Source: Paragonimus westermani
Taxonomy: Eukaryota; Platyhelminthes; Trematoda; Plagiorchiida; Troglotrematidae
Length of the DNA stretch: 64,000 nucleotides
Direction: 5' to 3'
Assembly (NCBI GenBank): GCA_008508345.1
Contig: QNGE01003705.1
Span: 1 to 64,000, forward strand
The notes beneath the pieces are model-generated. The model saw only the letters and a list, made by a program, of their open reading frames with translations. It was not told the DNA's origin and ran no database searches. Below, piece after piece: positions 1-14,359 of this stretch (the stretch's first letter is position 1; the number at the start of each line of letters is the position of its first letter). A program made the translations under genes and the position numbers.

Positions 1-851
1 GTGCCAAGTGTGCTCGTCTAAGATTGTTGCTTACGGCATCTCCACTTCCGGAAAATTCTTATTGACAGAATGTAGCTTATTGTTATTGCTGAAGAATACA
101 CAGAAAAAAGTGGTGGCAGTTAAAAGCAACTAAAACAAACTCGCTAGATCAACTGTTGTTTCAGATCGAACATATCCACCCAACCCACTCGTCAGTTTCA
201 CTCTATTCTGTTGTCCATACGCAACTGCAATTAGAGTGTTTGCTGAGTACACACGTAGAAATAGTCAGTTATACCAAAAACATTGGTCAACCCTCAAGAG
301 GGCGTCCATGGCTTTGTAGAGTTAGAAGGGATTGCTCAGGTTTATTCAACTAACACTGTAAGTCCAATTTCGGTCGATTCAACTAGTGACCCAGAAATCC
401 AGTCAGAGTCTGACTGCGTCCGTGTCACTGGCAAACTACTAAACGTTGTGTCCTACTAATTTGTAGGTTATCATTCGTGTTGAACATTCGTGTATCGACC
501 TTCGAATTATGTTTTCACCTGTTGCCGCGCTCAATCCGTTCACCTCAGCGACAAACATGTCTGCATGTTTCACTTATAGTCATCCTTGTGAATTTTCATC
601 GAGTGTGAAGCCGGTAACAAGTAGCATGCTTTCGCAAGTGAGCGGTTTTTAACCTAAAACAAAGCAAAGGGTTCCTGTCTACAATGAATGAGGCGTACTG
701 AGAATGTAAACCCTATAGTCCTTGGCAGGAACCTGCTGTTGTTTTTCATCAGAAGCTTTCTCGGGACGAGCCCATCCTAAGATGCCTGTGCGGCCACTTT
801 CAGTTCTGTATTGGAACTCTTAACCGTGGTAGCTTGAATACCCACTAACAA

Positions 852-1225
852 CTAAGGATATCTCAGTGACAATGAATGATCTTTATTGTTGGGATTGATG
901 TGCAAACCAATCGCAGTGGTGTTCGTCTGGACTGTGTATTGTCCCATCCATTTGTGTTGTTCCCCGTTCCAATCCTGGTCCACCACCGTCATGTGTGCCT
1001 GTGTATCGACGCCCCGGACCACATCCAGTTGGAACGTTCCAAGTGGCTGCGTAGAGATGGTGACGACGCATGTGCGGCGTACGTTCGGGCGTGGAAGAGA
1101 TTTCGGGCCATTGAACGTATGGACGCGCATGAGCAGTTGGGACGGCTTGTGACGTGATGGGCCACGTGAGAAGGCTAGACGACGACAACAGTGCTCAGCC
1201 CTGTGAAATCTACCGAATCCACGTC
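852..1225 (-). other. GC-rich, stop-poor stretch, possibly coding
   Basis: About 300 bp with clearly higher GC than its surroundings and open in five frames. The most protein-like frame is on the minus strand, open from about 1225 to a stop at 852, and includes GTFQLDVVRGVDTQAHMTVV. No family is recognised. It may be an exon or part of an old insertion, and high GC alone also removes stops. Confidence 0.2.
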
Positions 1226-3515
1226 AACATTCATTACTCATGACTGACGATGTATCATGCGTGTTGTTAGTGATGTACTTGACTGTCACGAACCTCCTCT
1301 GACTACGATAGCAACAAAAACTTCTGAAACAGAATTTTGGCCCTGCACTCCCAAAACGATTTTTTATTAGTGTACATTTTGGAAGATTCTTGACCGCATT
1401 TGGTTGTATCTAACACTGCGATAAATCACGTGACCCACAAAGCAGGTAAGGGAAATCAAAGAAACTGTTGAAAATATGCTCATAGTTATTTTAAACTTCT
1501 CCGCCCATTGTCTGTGGTCACAGTGCCCGGCGCACACGAAATTTAGTAACCATGAATAGCAATGCAAAGTAAATTACGATGTCTTGTTACGTTAATTTCA
1601 GTTCGACGACTTCCTAACTCCAGTGAGATTAACTTCTCGGAAATGTGCTGAAATTACAATGGCAAAATACTGAAGAAACGAAAAATTAGAGTTAAACGTA
1701 CTTGTGGCGTTCGCAGACCTCGGTTTTTCGTACCATCTCAGTTAATGCCACAATCGCCCTTAGTTCAACTCGATTTGAATTCAAGTTGAGTTGGATGAGC
1801 GAACGGTTTGTGTACAAATCCTGGCAGAGACTCTCGGTTCCACGAAGCGCAAATCCGTTCCACGAAAGGTCTAAGTAGTTTAACTCTATGTTCGTCTACA
1901 GAAAACGAAACTGTTGCGATTCAGGCGATATGAAACTTTTGATAAACGGAGATATAGTCAAGTCTGGCATGTGAATTGCTGAGTGTTCAGTTGGGGAAAC
2001 ATAGTGTAAACTGGGGTGCTAGTGGGATGCACACAGTTACCTATAATGACGCGTTTAGATCCGATTAGCTAACGCGGCTACAGTCAACTCAATCCTTAGT
2101 TTGTCATTAGTCATAAAGCCATGCGCTTTCCCATGAGATTGATGATCATGCAACCACATTCCGTAGCTGAATAACTTGGTCTTCTAGCTCAACCTTTGCC
2201 CGAGAAACCATGCAAGTGTTCTTTCTGTGCAGTGGACTTATCTCACAAGGATTGCAGCCACAGTTTTAACCAGTGACATTCCCAAGGAAAGTTCACGGTT
2301 TGGAATGACCACTAACTTCAACACCACAGTCATCTTACTGCAAGTAATGACAAAAAATGATCTTCATTCAACGTGCCGAAACCTGGGTGACGATAGGCTC
2401 TACTGATACATAGGAACAATCGCACCCAAGAAAAAAGTACCGTATGTGGATGCACACTGTGTATTACATTAAGCCTGTTTTCGCAACACGGGCTCTCGTC
2501 CCAGAAAGCTCCAAAATTATTGCGGGTTTATTATCCGCTAAGTAATTCTTACCATCGAGATATTAGGTACATCACTTGAAAATCTGCTAGTAATAACTCA
2601 AAATGACTCGGTTCGGCGCAGCTTTAACAACCGAATAGCTCTGGTTTGTTAAAGGTTGTCGGCGAGAAAACATTGCTACGACCAGAATTTGAACTCCCAT
2701 CCACGTTCTACTGAGCCAGACTTGCTGTTCACGCTGTCGTTCACTTCAAATGATGCACCAATCAAGCATAATGTGCGCGCTCTATAACATTCGCTTATGA
2801 ATTTTTTCTGGTGGGACCTTATATGTCGCTGATTTGGTCTAGCGAAATTTCCTGCGTTTCCGCAGTGTCTCATCTGGTAAATGGCAGCATGCCCATGGTC
2901 CTGTATACTAACCCCATTTGAATGAGTCTTTTTTCCAAAAACATGGGATGCTCGGCGTTTTCGAACATTACCTGCTATTCAGAGACCAAACCCAAAGAGT
3001 TCATTTGGTGGCTGACATCTCAAAAAGAACAGCGATTGTATTTATCCACCATTATCAACTCAATTGTTGATGAGGTTTTTCCCAACTTGTCAGTTGTGCT
3101 AAATCGTAAGTGAATGTTACGAGCTGGATATAAAGATTAATGCGGTGCTGTTTATCTCCAAGTCACGTATCAAACCATTTTGGATTTTCATTAAGTTTGC
3201 GGCCGAAATGAGTTTTAAAAGCGCTAAGAATTAATGGAAAATCAGAAAACCCTCATGGTATTGAAAACATACCAGCGGTCTCTGTTAATGACCATGTAAC
3301 CGAATTTCAATTCCATTTCTTTATGCTTAATGTTGTTTGAGGAAGAAAGGCATTTGAGAGGATGGAAAGTCAATCAATCACACAAGAACATATGGTAAAC
3401 AATGTCAGCTTAGCATTATGTTATTCATCCACCAGTGAACCGACTGGTCAGCTTTTGAATTATCTCACTGTTTGTATTGTTGCCGGCTTTCATTCGTTCG
3501 TTAATCAACAATCTT

Positions 3516-3762
3516 ACGAAATAAAAAAATACCGTAATCATATATTCTTTTCTTCAGCTGGTTTTAAAATCACATCACATAGTGAACCCATGGCCTCTAT
3601 CTTAACAGCACACTAACAATGGAAATATCTTACACACTNACGAAATAAAAAAATACCGTAATCATATATTCTTTTCTTCAGCTGGTTTTAAAATCACATC
3701 ACATAGTGAACCCATGGCCTCTATCTTAACAGCACACTAACAATGGAAATATCTTACACACT
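3516..3762. other. Single-N gap with 123-bp exact duplication
   Basis: The N is at 3639. Positions 3516-3638 and 3640-3762 are the same 123 bp. The duplicate abuts the gap on both sides, which is the mark of two contig ends that overlap but were not merged. Confidence 0.9.
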
Positions 3763-6329
3763 CACATATCCTTCCTCGCTAACCAGTACTAGTTGTGTTA
3801 TCATATATGCTGTACTACACAGATATTATTTGAAATTGTTTACTTCACACACTGATTGCTTAGCCTGTATTAATCAGAATTAAGTACCAATCAAGATGAG
3901 GCAACTGTGAATAAGAGAGTTACTAATTTATGAAGAATACATACCTGCATACATTCTGTGAATTATGTCATTGTAGTTCTCCAACGGTGCATTTTACTGA
4001 CAACCAAGCAACATGAAAAGATGCTCCCTAAATGTAAAGTTGTCGATCCACGAACTGTCTTCTAGCTTGACAGTACACGAAAGTCAAACTTCTGGCAGTA
4101 GAAGGATTAGAGTGCTGTGGTATACAGCGGTGTGGTAATAAGAATTGTATAGGTTGAACACCACCTACACCTGATCACAGTTGGCACAACTCTATGGACT
4201 TTTCGCTCAATCTGCTTTGAAAAGAATCACTCGGCTTGAGTTTCGTCCTTGTAAAGGCTTGTTGGTTTCGCATATCATTTCCACGGCAAGAATTAAAAGT
4301 CCAACCACGCTTTCTCGAGGTCATTATGTTCACCACTTCATCAATAACCTCACAATAAGCTCTATTATACCAACAAATGTAAACGCTCGGCCACATTCCC
4401 TCATGGGTGGGCAACACCTGTAGTCAAGTTTGAGTGAAGTTCAACGTACGAAATGAACTGAAATTCTCCGTTACTCGTCAGTAATGAGAATGCATATTGC
4501 AGACAAGTTCATAGCATAGGACATGAGGTGTGTGCATATGTATTTCCCATTAAGTGGTAGTGAATAGATTGTTCCGAAAGTCAACAACATAACGGTGATC
4601 CAACAAAGCTCCTTACTTGCGCTGTTTCGACTTTCATGAACAATCCACATCAAAATACTTTTGCAAACAACTACGCAGGCAGACGTGCCAGTGGGGAAAT
4701 AGTCTTAATCTGTCCACCTGTTGGTCAGGCATGCGTGGTTTTCTAAGACGGAGCACCATGTCAATTGGGACTTGTGCCCTCACAGGTTAAACATCGTCAA
4801 GACAAACGGAAGCAGTGAGGTAGGAATATAGTTGCGCTCGTAGGTTTGTATGTCACACTGTTGACAGGCAGGCAGTGGGACGAAATCCTATGGGTATAGA
4901 GCAGGAATATATCTACAGTTAGGGCACTGCTGTTCTCCGCTTATGGAAGGAGAGGGGTAAGGAATGAATCTTGATCCAGTGAACGCTGATTTTAAAACGA
5001 ATCACCGTGACTGCCGGGATATCGTCATTTGCATTTGAAAAATTCCCACTAAGTATCAGAAGGTACGGGTAGCTTACAATAAATCCACCACATGTGTCTC
5101 TGAATGAAAACGGTCGTCAACGTCTCATTCAATGCTCGCCCATTCCGAATCGGCCACTCACTCCAAGAAAACCTAATGTCGTTTTGATCCACATGTCAAC
5201 TTGCCGAATCCGAGACTCCGACCGAAGTCTCGCATATCAAAGAGGCATGGTGGTAGACGCAATGCGGTGCCTGCCATTGCACGGAATGTGCGTATTTTGC
5301 TGTGTTGATGCAACGACAAACGTACGAAATACCACGACGTGAGTGAGCCGTCATTACATTGATATTTCTGTCTTAAGTGAGGCTAGGTTCAGTAGAAAAT
5401 GTGCTCGGCAGCCCTGTTTCTGTTTTGCAGTCACTGACCGCAGTTACCGCATGACAGGTGACCTACAGGTGCCAGTTCTCAAACCTTACATATGCGTCTT
5501 TGGCGAACGTGAGTTTAGTCTGCTGCATATCTCGGTGTTTATGGACCAACTGTATGTCACGCTGCCTATGCAACGGGCCGGTTCTATGGAAAACGATATG
5601 AGCAGAGTGCACATTAAGTTAATGTTGCGCGGGGCTGAATGAAGCGCGGATCATAGAAGAATCAGGACCAAGTTATCTTGTCACGTTTGCATGCATGTTT
5701 TTGAGAGGTCATCCGAACAACAACGGAAAATGGATGTTAGGCGATGGGATAACTCAAAAACGAGGAGGTGAATTTGCCTTTTGTCTGAAAGTCTGTTGTG
5801 TTTACCACTGATAATACTGTGCGGCAACACTTCGAGGAAAAGCGCACATCAGCCATTGCTATAAACGTTAACTATGGCTAGAAATTCTTAGACGAATTAA
5901 TCGACGACAATAGAGGCAAACAAGCTGTTTGTTATTCCCACAATGTACTCAAGCCGTGAGAACAAAAGGACCACGCCTGGGAATATTCGCCGTCATCTCA
6001 CCGAACGAATCAGCGAAAACAAGGACATCCGCTGATAAGGTAGAGCGGGTCGATAAAGAACTGTTGGCCGCCGATAACATACAGAGCTTACTGATTCACT
6101 TTAGATGATTCTTGGTCCACGCGTGCAGTCTAATAGAGTACTGATAGACGATGACTCTCAAACTTCGTACACACAGGCAGAGAACGGCATGCAGTCCTGG
6201 TGTAAATACCATGGTAGCCAGCTACCTTCGCTTGGAAGGCTGCGAATAGATTGCCACAACAAGTTGTGAAAGTGTCACTTGCTGTCGTCTCGGACTAAAC
6301 GGAGGTGCAGTGGGCTACTTTACGACTGT

Positions 6330-7440
6330 AAAATTTGAAGGCTGTAGAAGTTGGTTTGTCAAGAGAACTGCTAAAGCATGATGACCCAGTTCTGCAAAAT
6401 GCCTTGCTCCAACTAGTTTGCTCCCTCTGTAAACGGGAGACAGTCTCCCGAACTTTTAAGAATGCCTTGATTGTACATTCATTTGAAGGTTGGTGTGGCA
6501 AGCAGTGAAGCGGCAATTGTCAAGCAACAATCTGCTGAGCTGCACTGAAAAGGTGCTAGCAGGATTCGTGCTGAGCCGAGTCAGTGAAGAGATTTTGGAG
6601 GCTAGTGTTCTCGAGAAGCGGTGTAGATTCCGGGTGTGTCGTTGCACGATAGACAGTGTTCGGTACTTCAACATTCCAGTCGAAGTGTCCTGAACACACC
6701 TGGCCACTATATGCCCCGGTTGTGGATTTCAACGTGGCATTTAATTTCGTGGAGCATGAGGCATTGTGGACGGTGCTTAGTAAGTCTGACTGTCCAGAAA
6801 GATTCGTCAATTTAATTAGACCGCTAATGGTGGGCATAACGACGGAGACACAGTTGTGTAGATCAATCTCTGATGATTTTGACTTTCTCACTAGCGTGGA
6901 ACAAGGTGATGTCCTAGCCCCAAATCTGCTCAGCTTATACTTGACTACAGCACTAACGGTTGTTTTCGAGGATTAGAATGACGATGTTGATGTTGTATAT
7001 CACATGGGCGGCCGCTCGCTGAATATTTATTCAAGGCTCTGTGCCCTAACCAGCTCACGCGCTTTGGTAGATCCCCTACAGTTGTTCGGGCTTGGGCTAC
7101 TTACACCTACCAAAGATGAACATCGGTGAACGCTCACGGTTCTGCGCCCGCGACATGCAAATTGGGTTTGAATTCCATTGCAATCAAAACTTTTTCTTTT
7201 CAGAAGTCTTTTCCGGGAAGATGTGGTGTGCCTACGTCTGGAATCTGTGAAAACGTGGAATTCTGCTACTTGGGTAGCAATCTGTCGGTTGATCCGTCCA
7301 CGGATCACCCACTCGTGTGGATAGGATTAACGCTGCTTCTGTGTACTTTAAAAGAAGGCTGTAGTCTGAGGATGAAAATCAAGCTACTTGCCCAGAACTC
7401 TGTTTTCCACGCTGCTGCACAACAGAAAAAGGTGAGTACT
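6330..7440 (+). pseudogene. Non-LTR retrotransposon reverse transcriptase, decayed
   Basis: Remnant of a LINE reverse transcriptase running through at least three frames. In order: a thumb-proximal segment at 6358-6507 (KRETVSRTFKNALIVHSF, then a stop); LLSCTEKVLAGFVLSRV at 6520-6690, matching the usual LLSIAGKILARVLLNRL region; motif A as VDFNVAFNFVEHEALW; CPERFVNLIR; motif B as EQGDVLAPNLLSLYL; then, where FADD or YADD should stand, LFGLGLLTPTKDEH, so the catalytic Asp pair is lost. A C-terminal segment at 7200-7310 ends with FCYLGSNLSVDPS. Stops and frameshifts lie between segments. This is an old, dead copy. The exact clade (RTE, Jockey or CR1-like) is not resolved. No endonuclease part was seen 5' of it. 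Confidence 0.8.
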
Positions 7441-7470
7441 ATATCACACGAATGCCCTTTATCTCAGTAG

Positions 7471-10400
7471 CATGCATGTGCTACGTCTAAGACACTTCAG
7501 ATAAGCCGTGGCCGGACATGATTCACAGCACTGAGGTGTTCGGCGAGTAAACACTGACGAGGCTGAAGTGTTGCTTATGCTCATTCAGCTTCCTTAGCTA
7601 AGCTGCGTTAGTAGGATGGTTGACGATTCGTTTCCAGAGCAGGCGAATTGCTTCAAAGGCAACCCAAATCACCTAGACAAAATCCTGATGGCCGGCACAT
7701 TTGATACAAATTTCTAACTCAAGTCAGTTTCTTGCATTCAAATAACAATCAGAGATCGCGGCGGATGTACATTTGTACCGGATTGTCCGGAAGACTACGA
7801 ACCGGAGTAGAGGTTCAATGAGCGACAGTGGGGTGGTCTCAACTTTAAGCACTTAGCGGCCATAAGTGCCATAGTTTGCGATACGCCGACCATCTTGGAC
7901 TGGTAGGTCATCAGCGTGCCCATAATTTTTTGTCAGACAAGAGACAACGAGTACTTTAGGCAGAAAGCAATCTGCGTTTGTTATGAATTCTTCTTGGTTC
8001 GCACCAACCAATGATTTCTATTACCTTCTGATTCATCCGCTCCCATTTTCGAGAACCTGAGCAATGGGGACTTCTACATTTTGTTTTCTACGGCTTTGTT
8101 GGGGCAGTGTATAACGAAGATTATGTTCGAATTTTAGGTTTAAATTAAATTTCTGGTTTCCTCCTTTTTCTACCTAGATTGCAACGTGCACTCCTGCTGT
8201 AAATTTGTAATATCTTTCCTCTCAGCTCAGATTTGAACTTTAGCGTCTCTCTTCCTTCGCGTTTGAGGGATAACGATTTCACATACAAACTTGCCTAAGA
8301 TCTGGTCAACCAGACTTGGTCAGCTAGTCCACAAGAGCCTACATTCACACTCTCCTCATTTATTCCCCAAGGTTTACAGTGGATACTCGGTGAGTGAGTG
8401 AAACCGTAAGTAGTACAACGTAAACTGCTTGTGGAGGATATCGTGCGTAGGCTTCCTTTTGAATGCGATAAATGTGATGTGCTAATCCGTGCCGGATGAC
8501 GCCAACCGTGTTAACACGATCACACCTGAAATTTACTGATGTGACATCCGTCGCATTCGGCAGGATGATTTTCTTGGTTTTTGAACTTCCCTAATTGCGT
8601 TATACTTAAATAGTCGCCGGGATATTCCAAGCTAACTGATACATGTTCTCTTACTTTGATTATTTAGTCGTGTCACAAACATAGCTACTTGTATATACAT
8701 GAACGATTCGAAAATTTGCTAGTTTGCAATAGTATAATGGAAAAGAAACACTCCTGTTCCTGACTGACACTAGGAAGTATCGTTTTTATTGCTCGGCTGG
8801 TTAGTAATTACGACTTTTTCAAGCCCTGTGGAAATATTGAATCAGATGTTCGGTGATGGTAGAAGCTTGCTGATTCGCAGTTGGTTTGTTCAGTGAAACA
8901 TTTGAGCTGTTTCGTAACGAACGACAATCCATAAAGATTATGGAGCCACACCTGTGGTTCTACTTTGTCGCAGAATTGAGGTTTTTGATTTGTTTTGATA
9001 GGAATTAGAGGAAGACAAGTTTGAGGCCGAATTTTTCAATCGCGTATATATCACCAATATATCTTGACTTTATCTGTTAATAGTTAACAAATTCGCGCTG
9101 TACCCGTTTTGCCATGTTCTATGGAAAAATCCAGGTTATTGTTGGTGCAACTCACAAACTGAATGACTCGCAGTCTGTTAGACAACGTAATATGTCCTTG
9201 GGGGTGAAATGAGCAGTGGTTCAACGTGTATTAACTCCGTTCGTAATTTTGAAAGGACACTCTGCTCTCTTTTCTTCTAGAGTGTAGGTATTACGCCGGT
9301 GAGAGTAGAAAAATCCTGAGCTTCCACATGTTAGAAAACTAGTATGCAAATAGGTAACTTTAAACCCAACAGACGTATCTTGCTTCCGGAATAATATGGA
9401 AAATATGCTTCTGAGTGCATAAACAGAATTGTTATTATAGTTCATCACCGTCCTTTGATAAGGCTGCGGTACTTCACGGAACCACTTACTAAGATTATGG
9501 TTTCCATACGCGTTGTAATCCATAATGAATCTGCTAGGTATACCACCTTTGAACATTTTGATGAGCCGTACGATCGTCCAGAAATAATCGATCTCGTTGC
9601 TACTGTGTCTTGGGTGTAATGATCTTGTTCCAGTGAACATACTACCAACTCCACGTCCTTTATCGTATTTCAAACAATAGGCCCTGCGTTTCTTACAACT
9701 TTATCTATTACTAGGTGACCTTCAACGTTTTATGCGAACAGATTTTTCATTGCGATGTCCCCTCTTGGAATTACATCTCGTGGTCGCCGTAATTTATCCT
9801 GCAAGTTGGAATTCATCAAGCCCTGAAACAGATTCAACGCACTAAAGGTTAAGGTTCTGTGAAGCTCATTGTGGACCACCAAGTTTGAATGGAAATGTCA
9901 GAAATCTTACCTTTTTGTTGTGCAGTAGGCCTATAATTACCTTCATGAGTAATAAGTCGTTTGAGCGCGGTCTCTGGGTTTCATAGTGTAGAAATAAGGC
10001 ACTTGATCGATGCCCAGGACAGGAGTGAGTGTCCACCAAATATTAATGAACTGGACAGTAACCGAGATCATCACTGCCTGGTGTGAATGGTTAGTATTTT
10101 CAACAATACGTGAGGTGAGTGGCACGTTCTTAATGAGTTATTCCTGCAACAGCTATATTCTGGACACAGAGCTTGCCAACAGTTTAAATGATGACTAAAA
10201 GACGGAGATGTGAGACAGTTGTGAAGGTATCACAATGTTCGTTTCCAAAGTGTTAGCCAAAGTCATCCGTGGGGAACTGGAATTTCAAAGGTGCATGTGA
10301 GCGAGTAGACGAATCCGGTTCCGGATGAAATACGATGGGAGCCTGCGCAATTGGAGTGGACCACCATGAAAATACCCAGAGTGATTGGAACCGACGGATG

Positions 10401-12000
10401 GCCAGCCAGTTTGGTGGTTGAAAGTAGCCAGTGTCGGAAAACAGTAGGTTTCCCGAGGTTCGCGGTTGCTCTACAAGACTCACTGAAACGTGAGCTCACC
10501 AAACTCAGTGCTCGTTTGAAGCGCATTTACTGAAGGATCAATTCATGAATGGCCTATGTCTGTAGTAATCGGCTCAAATTTGACTGATGCAGGTCTTACG
10601 GGCATAACACCATTATCAGCGACTATGGCAACAAAGGAAAACCAGCCGAAATTCCCTAAACCAAAAAAACTTCGATGAATCGAATTCCGGGATATTTCGT
10701 GACACTGAAGAAAATGACTGATCTAACTGAGTCATTTTGTCCGAGGCAGTGACGGACACGAAAAGGTCAAATGCACTGTACAAACAATACTTATAAAACT
10801 CTGTTTTGTTACGTTCCTTTACGCAAGCGTTGTGATATACCGCTTTGCAAACGTCCTGTGATTAATGTTCAGTAGATTTGCAGCACTGTTTACGGCTGGT
10901 GCTAGACCATATTTATTGTGTGGCTGGCTACAACATGAAATCTCCTTAACGATAGTGAGTAGCTGATTACACTAAACTTGAAAAACATAAATTCCTCTGG
11001 ACCTGGAGGTATGAAAGCAACCACGGGATATGTTGGAGGTAAGACGTAAATGAAAATGCAAATAAAATTAATGATGCTCTTGTTCTTTTGGCGAACAAGA
11101 CAAACAATAAATTTTGGCTACGCTGGGGATTTTGACAGTTAGACCTTCGTTCTGACACAGTCCGCCACGGCTGATTTCAACAAGCCATGCCAATCTAGGC
11201 TGACATCTGTGGTCCAATTGTGCTCAGGTTAGTGACAAGTAGCGATCAAACCAAAAGATTGGAAGCAACATTTGCAGAATAATCTCACTACGAATGTATA
11301 ACATTCGTTCTGTCAGAAACATCAATTGGAATTTTGCGCTTGTTGATAGAATTCATAAACGGACTGACAGACAACTTTAAGCGCTAGTGACAATGAGATG
11401 TACATCCACTCATGAGTGAAGAAGACGACATAGCTTGCCACTATTTTAAAGCGGTTACTTCAGTCAGGTTTGTGCTGAAATGAATCCACAACAAGATTGG
11501 CATGAACATCAGTTCTGCTACAGGGCAATACAGTGAGATGGCGGAAATTGTGAGAATCAAAGATGATTCCGTGCCGAACAAAGTCAATCAACAGTTATAC
11601 ACCCTATCTTGCAAGCCAAAAACCTTCGACTGGACAGAGAAACCTCGCGAATTTTGTTGGTTGAAAAGATGATTAAGCAGAAAATGTACCAGCGATTTCC
11701 GAGAATTTCACTGTTGAGAACCGTTTGCGGTAATCACAAATGTTAACTACCGGTGAATAACTACCAGGAAACATTCGACAGTCAAAATAACAGCACGGCG
11801 ATGGTTTCCGCATTGAATTATCGGAGGTCTTAATCGTTGCTACAACCCCTCGATAACCGGAGTCACCAAAGAACCTACCAAGTGAAGCAACACGGCAAAG
11901 GATATAACAGAAAAGTTGAAACCATATGCACTCTCTTTAAAATGTAATATATAACAAATAAACATGTTGGGTCAGAAAGTAGACTTAGCAGGTTACTTAC
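7471..12000. other. No confident gene
   Basis: A 150-codon minus-strand frame at 9221-9673 is the only long one. It has no recognisable motif and its length is at the chance limit. No repeat family recognised. Confidence 0.5.
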
Positions 12001-12106
12001 TATGAACCACCCAGGCAGATGAAGAGCAGTTCTTAGCGAAGGTGCCCTCGCGATTGGATATTCGGGGAAGTTCGTTAGTATCCATAGCAAAACTGAACAA
12101 GCCAAA
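12001..12106 (-). CDS. Possible further leucine-rich-repeat exon (tentative)
   Basis: A frame of 35 codons plus one base with a strong donor (gtaagt) and a weak acceptor (cacaaccag), phase 0 in, as the preceding candidate needs. It encodes GLFSFAMDTNELPRISN, in which LxxFxMxxNxL resembles an LRR start. A second acceptor 14 bases later (cttgttcag) would change the frame. No stop or poly(A) signal that closes the gene was found downstream. Confidence 0.22.
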
Positions 12107-13059
12107 CTGGTTGTGTACACTGTTCTCAAAAAGGATTTTCTCATACATTTACCACATGGAGGAGATCATTTGACCAACACAGTTCGACATAAGCTTCAAT
12201 CTGTCTTGTCTTTAACTTGCTTTTCTGCTAAACGTCGCCTCTTGCAATCAACACGATGGTGTAAGTCTGAACAAAGCCAAACGTTGTTCATTTGATCGTT
12301 TTATCTCCCATATTGTCTATCAGTTCGTTTGCATCTGTAATAACACTCACATCAACAGAACGGATCAGTACTTTCGTCAACGAACATTGGAACATATCTC
12401 TGAGTGACTGATCAATTTTGTGGAGCAAGAAATCAGTACGGATGAAGATAAACAACGCAACCACGCCAGCCCCAATTGCTAAACACGTCCGTATAACTGG
12501 CTACAATGAACCCTATCAACTAGTTCACTTCGTTATTACGTAACTCAAACCTGGAACTTGTGACTCTTAGTGAAGCCCTATTGATCAAATATAGGAGATC
12601 GATTCCATGCACCAAGACATTGGTGATTCAGCCTATATCTATTGATTGGTGGTGAATTTCTGACCCTTGATATCTTATCCCTTCGGTTGTACGCTATTCA
12701 TATGGTGTACGACTATTTGAACTCTGTGTTCCAAGTAACCTGTTGAAGAGGTCGAACGAAATTCCAGCATCCCACAATTTATGTCTTCTCTCCGTTTTGA
12801 TCAATTTTCACCAGCCATTTAATAGTTGAAGCAAACACGTACAAAATATGACCGCCCAACAATAGTCATTGTTGGATTAAACAACAAACTAGTCTTAAGG
12901 AATCAACGAAGAATTAGCAGTACTCTGTTCACATTAGAAACGGCTTCAATGGCAGCATGTTAGGATCTTGATCTGAATTCAGAGTTTGATGGTAGCACAC
13001 TAGAATATGGCGTCTACTGATTGTTCCAGAATACGTGATTTTATAAAGCAAAAGCTTAC

Positions 13060-13146
13060 TGGCTGGAGATGCGCAAGTAGATAATGATTTACGGCTTGAC
13101 ATTCCGATAATGCCAGAAAAGCAAAGCACGCACTGTTCAACTTGTT
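13060..13146 (-). CDS. Probable next leucine-rich-repeat exon
   Basis: Exactly 29 codons between acceptor attgacacag and donor gtaagc, phase 0 on both sides and therefore compatible with the exon ending at 14360. It encodes NKLNSACFAFLALSEC followed by LLAHLQP. FAFLALSEC fits LxxLxLxxC, and LLAHL resembles the end of a repeat, but the spacing from the previous repeat is 31 residues, not 28. It could be a degenerate C-terminal repeat or a chance frame. Confidence 0.38.
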
Positions 13147-14359
13147 CTGTGTCAATGGTCAGTGGTGTATGATGAGTAAGCATCACGAAATCGTTCGCCA
13201 TTTAGATGATTAATACCAAAGTGAGAAAGACTACCCACTGTGTTCAGTCTGTGTAGAATAAATTATGATGTGTGCAGATAAAATTCAGCAAGGGAATTGG
13301 TACGTTCCACCGTTTGAAGTTAACTGGGAAGAGCTTCCTCAATTTCAGAAATACATAAAGGAATCAGAATCAATCCACCAACAGAGATGTAATGGAACAG
13401 TGAGACATCGATGGAAATTAGTGCAATGGCTTAGTTTACATTCGTGATTAACAAGTTTTTGAATGCCCTGTAGACACAGAAGAGATAACCGTGATATTAT
13501 CACTCCTCTTGTAGGTGGAAGTCAATGAAAGACGCCTTCAATTGAAATACATTTCTATCCGAATATCGGTCAACTGGATATTGACCAACACAAAAACAGT
13601 GTACGAATGAATGCTCTCATTTGCGCAACTATTTCCGTTTACGGAATGCATCAGTTTTCACCATAAACTATCACATTACTAGTAGCCGTTTAAACATAAC
13701 ACATGACCGTTACACAATGAAAATGTTCCGTCAGATTTTAAAAACTAAGTGTTTGTCGAATTCGAAGCTTGTTTTAGGTGACAGATATTCTGCGTTCGAA
13801 CATCACTCTGGTTCCATCTGCTATGACTTACGGCGAGAACACCTACAGCCAATCATCCAAATTCTCCACGGCAGTTCTAAATAACTCGACAATTACGACA
13901 CAACATTAAATTAGCTAGAGCGCGCGAGTGCGCAGAAAATTAATGGGGGTCATATCATTCAGGCTAACACAGTGCGTTTCACCAGTGATCACATAAACGC
14001 ACGCTCGACCACCCATACACAGAGGACTACATCGGACGTTTGCAACCAACTGTCAGGTAGTCACACATTGGTCCACAGAGTTGAGACACGGTCAAATAAC
14101 CCCCCTCCGGCAAGTTTTATACTTGCAGACAATTAAGTGGAAAGTTGTCCTTCCAAAGATCATTTGTTGCGACCTTTTGCAGCGTCGCCAGATCACTACA
14201 TTTTCAAACAATATGTTAAATACACAATCCTTGAACTACGGACCCCAACGATGATCTCATTTCAGTACCCAAATCAATCCAGAATACCATCAAGTTGTGA
14301 AAATTTTCGTTTTGATCACTGTATTATTGATGGTTGGTTAATTAAACGCAATATCTTAC

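Larger units (their letters stand above)
1..6290. other. No confident gene outside entries above
   Basis: AT-rich, apart from the 852-1225 stretch. Frames of 60-100 codons are present on both strands but none shows a family motif or convincing splice boundaries. Contains the N-gap duplication near 3639. Confidence 0.5.

Noticed and set aside
883..1188. LINE endonuclease start (AATWNV-like) on the minus strand
   Set aside because: Only three or four residues resemble the motif and nothing downstream fits an endonuclease.
9221..9673. 150-codon minus-strand frame
   Set aside because: No domain, signal or repeat visible. One or two frames of this length are expected by chance in 64 kb at this GC.
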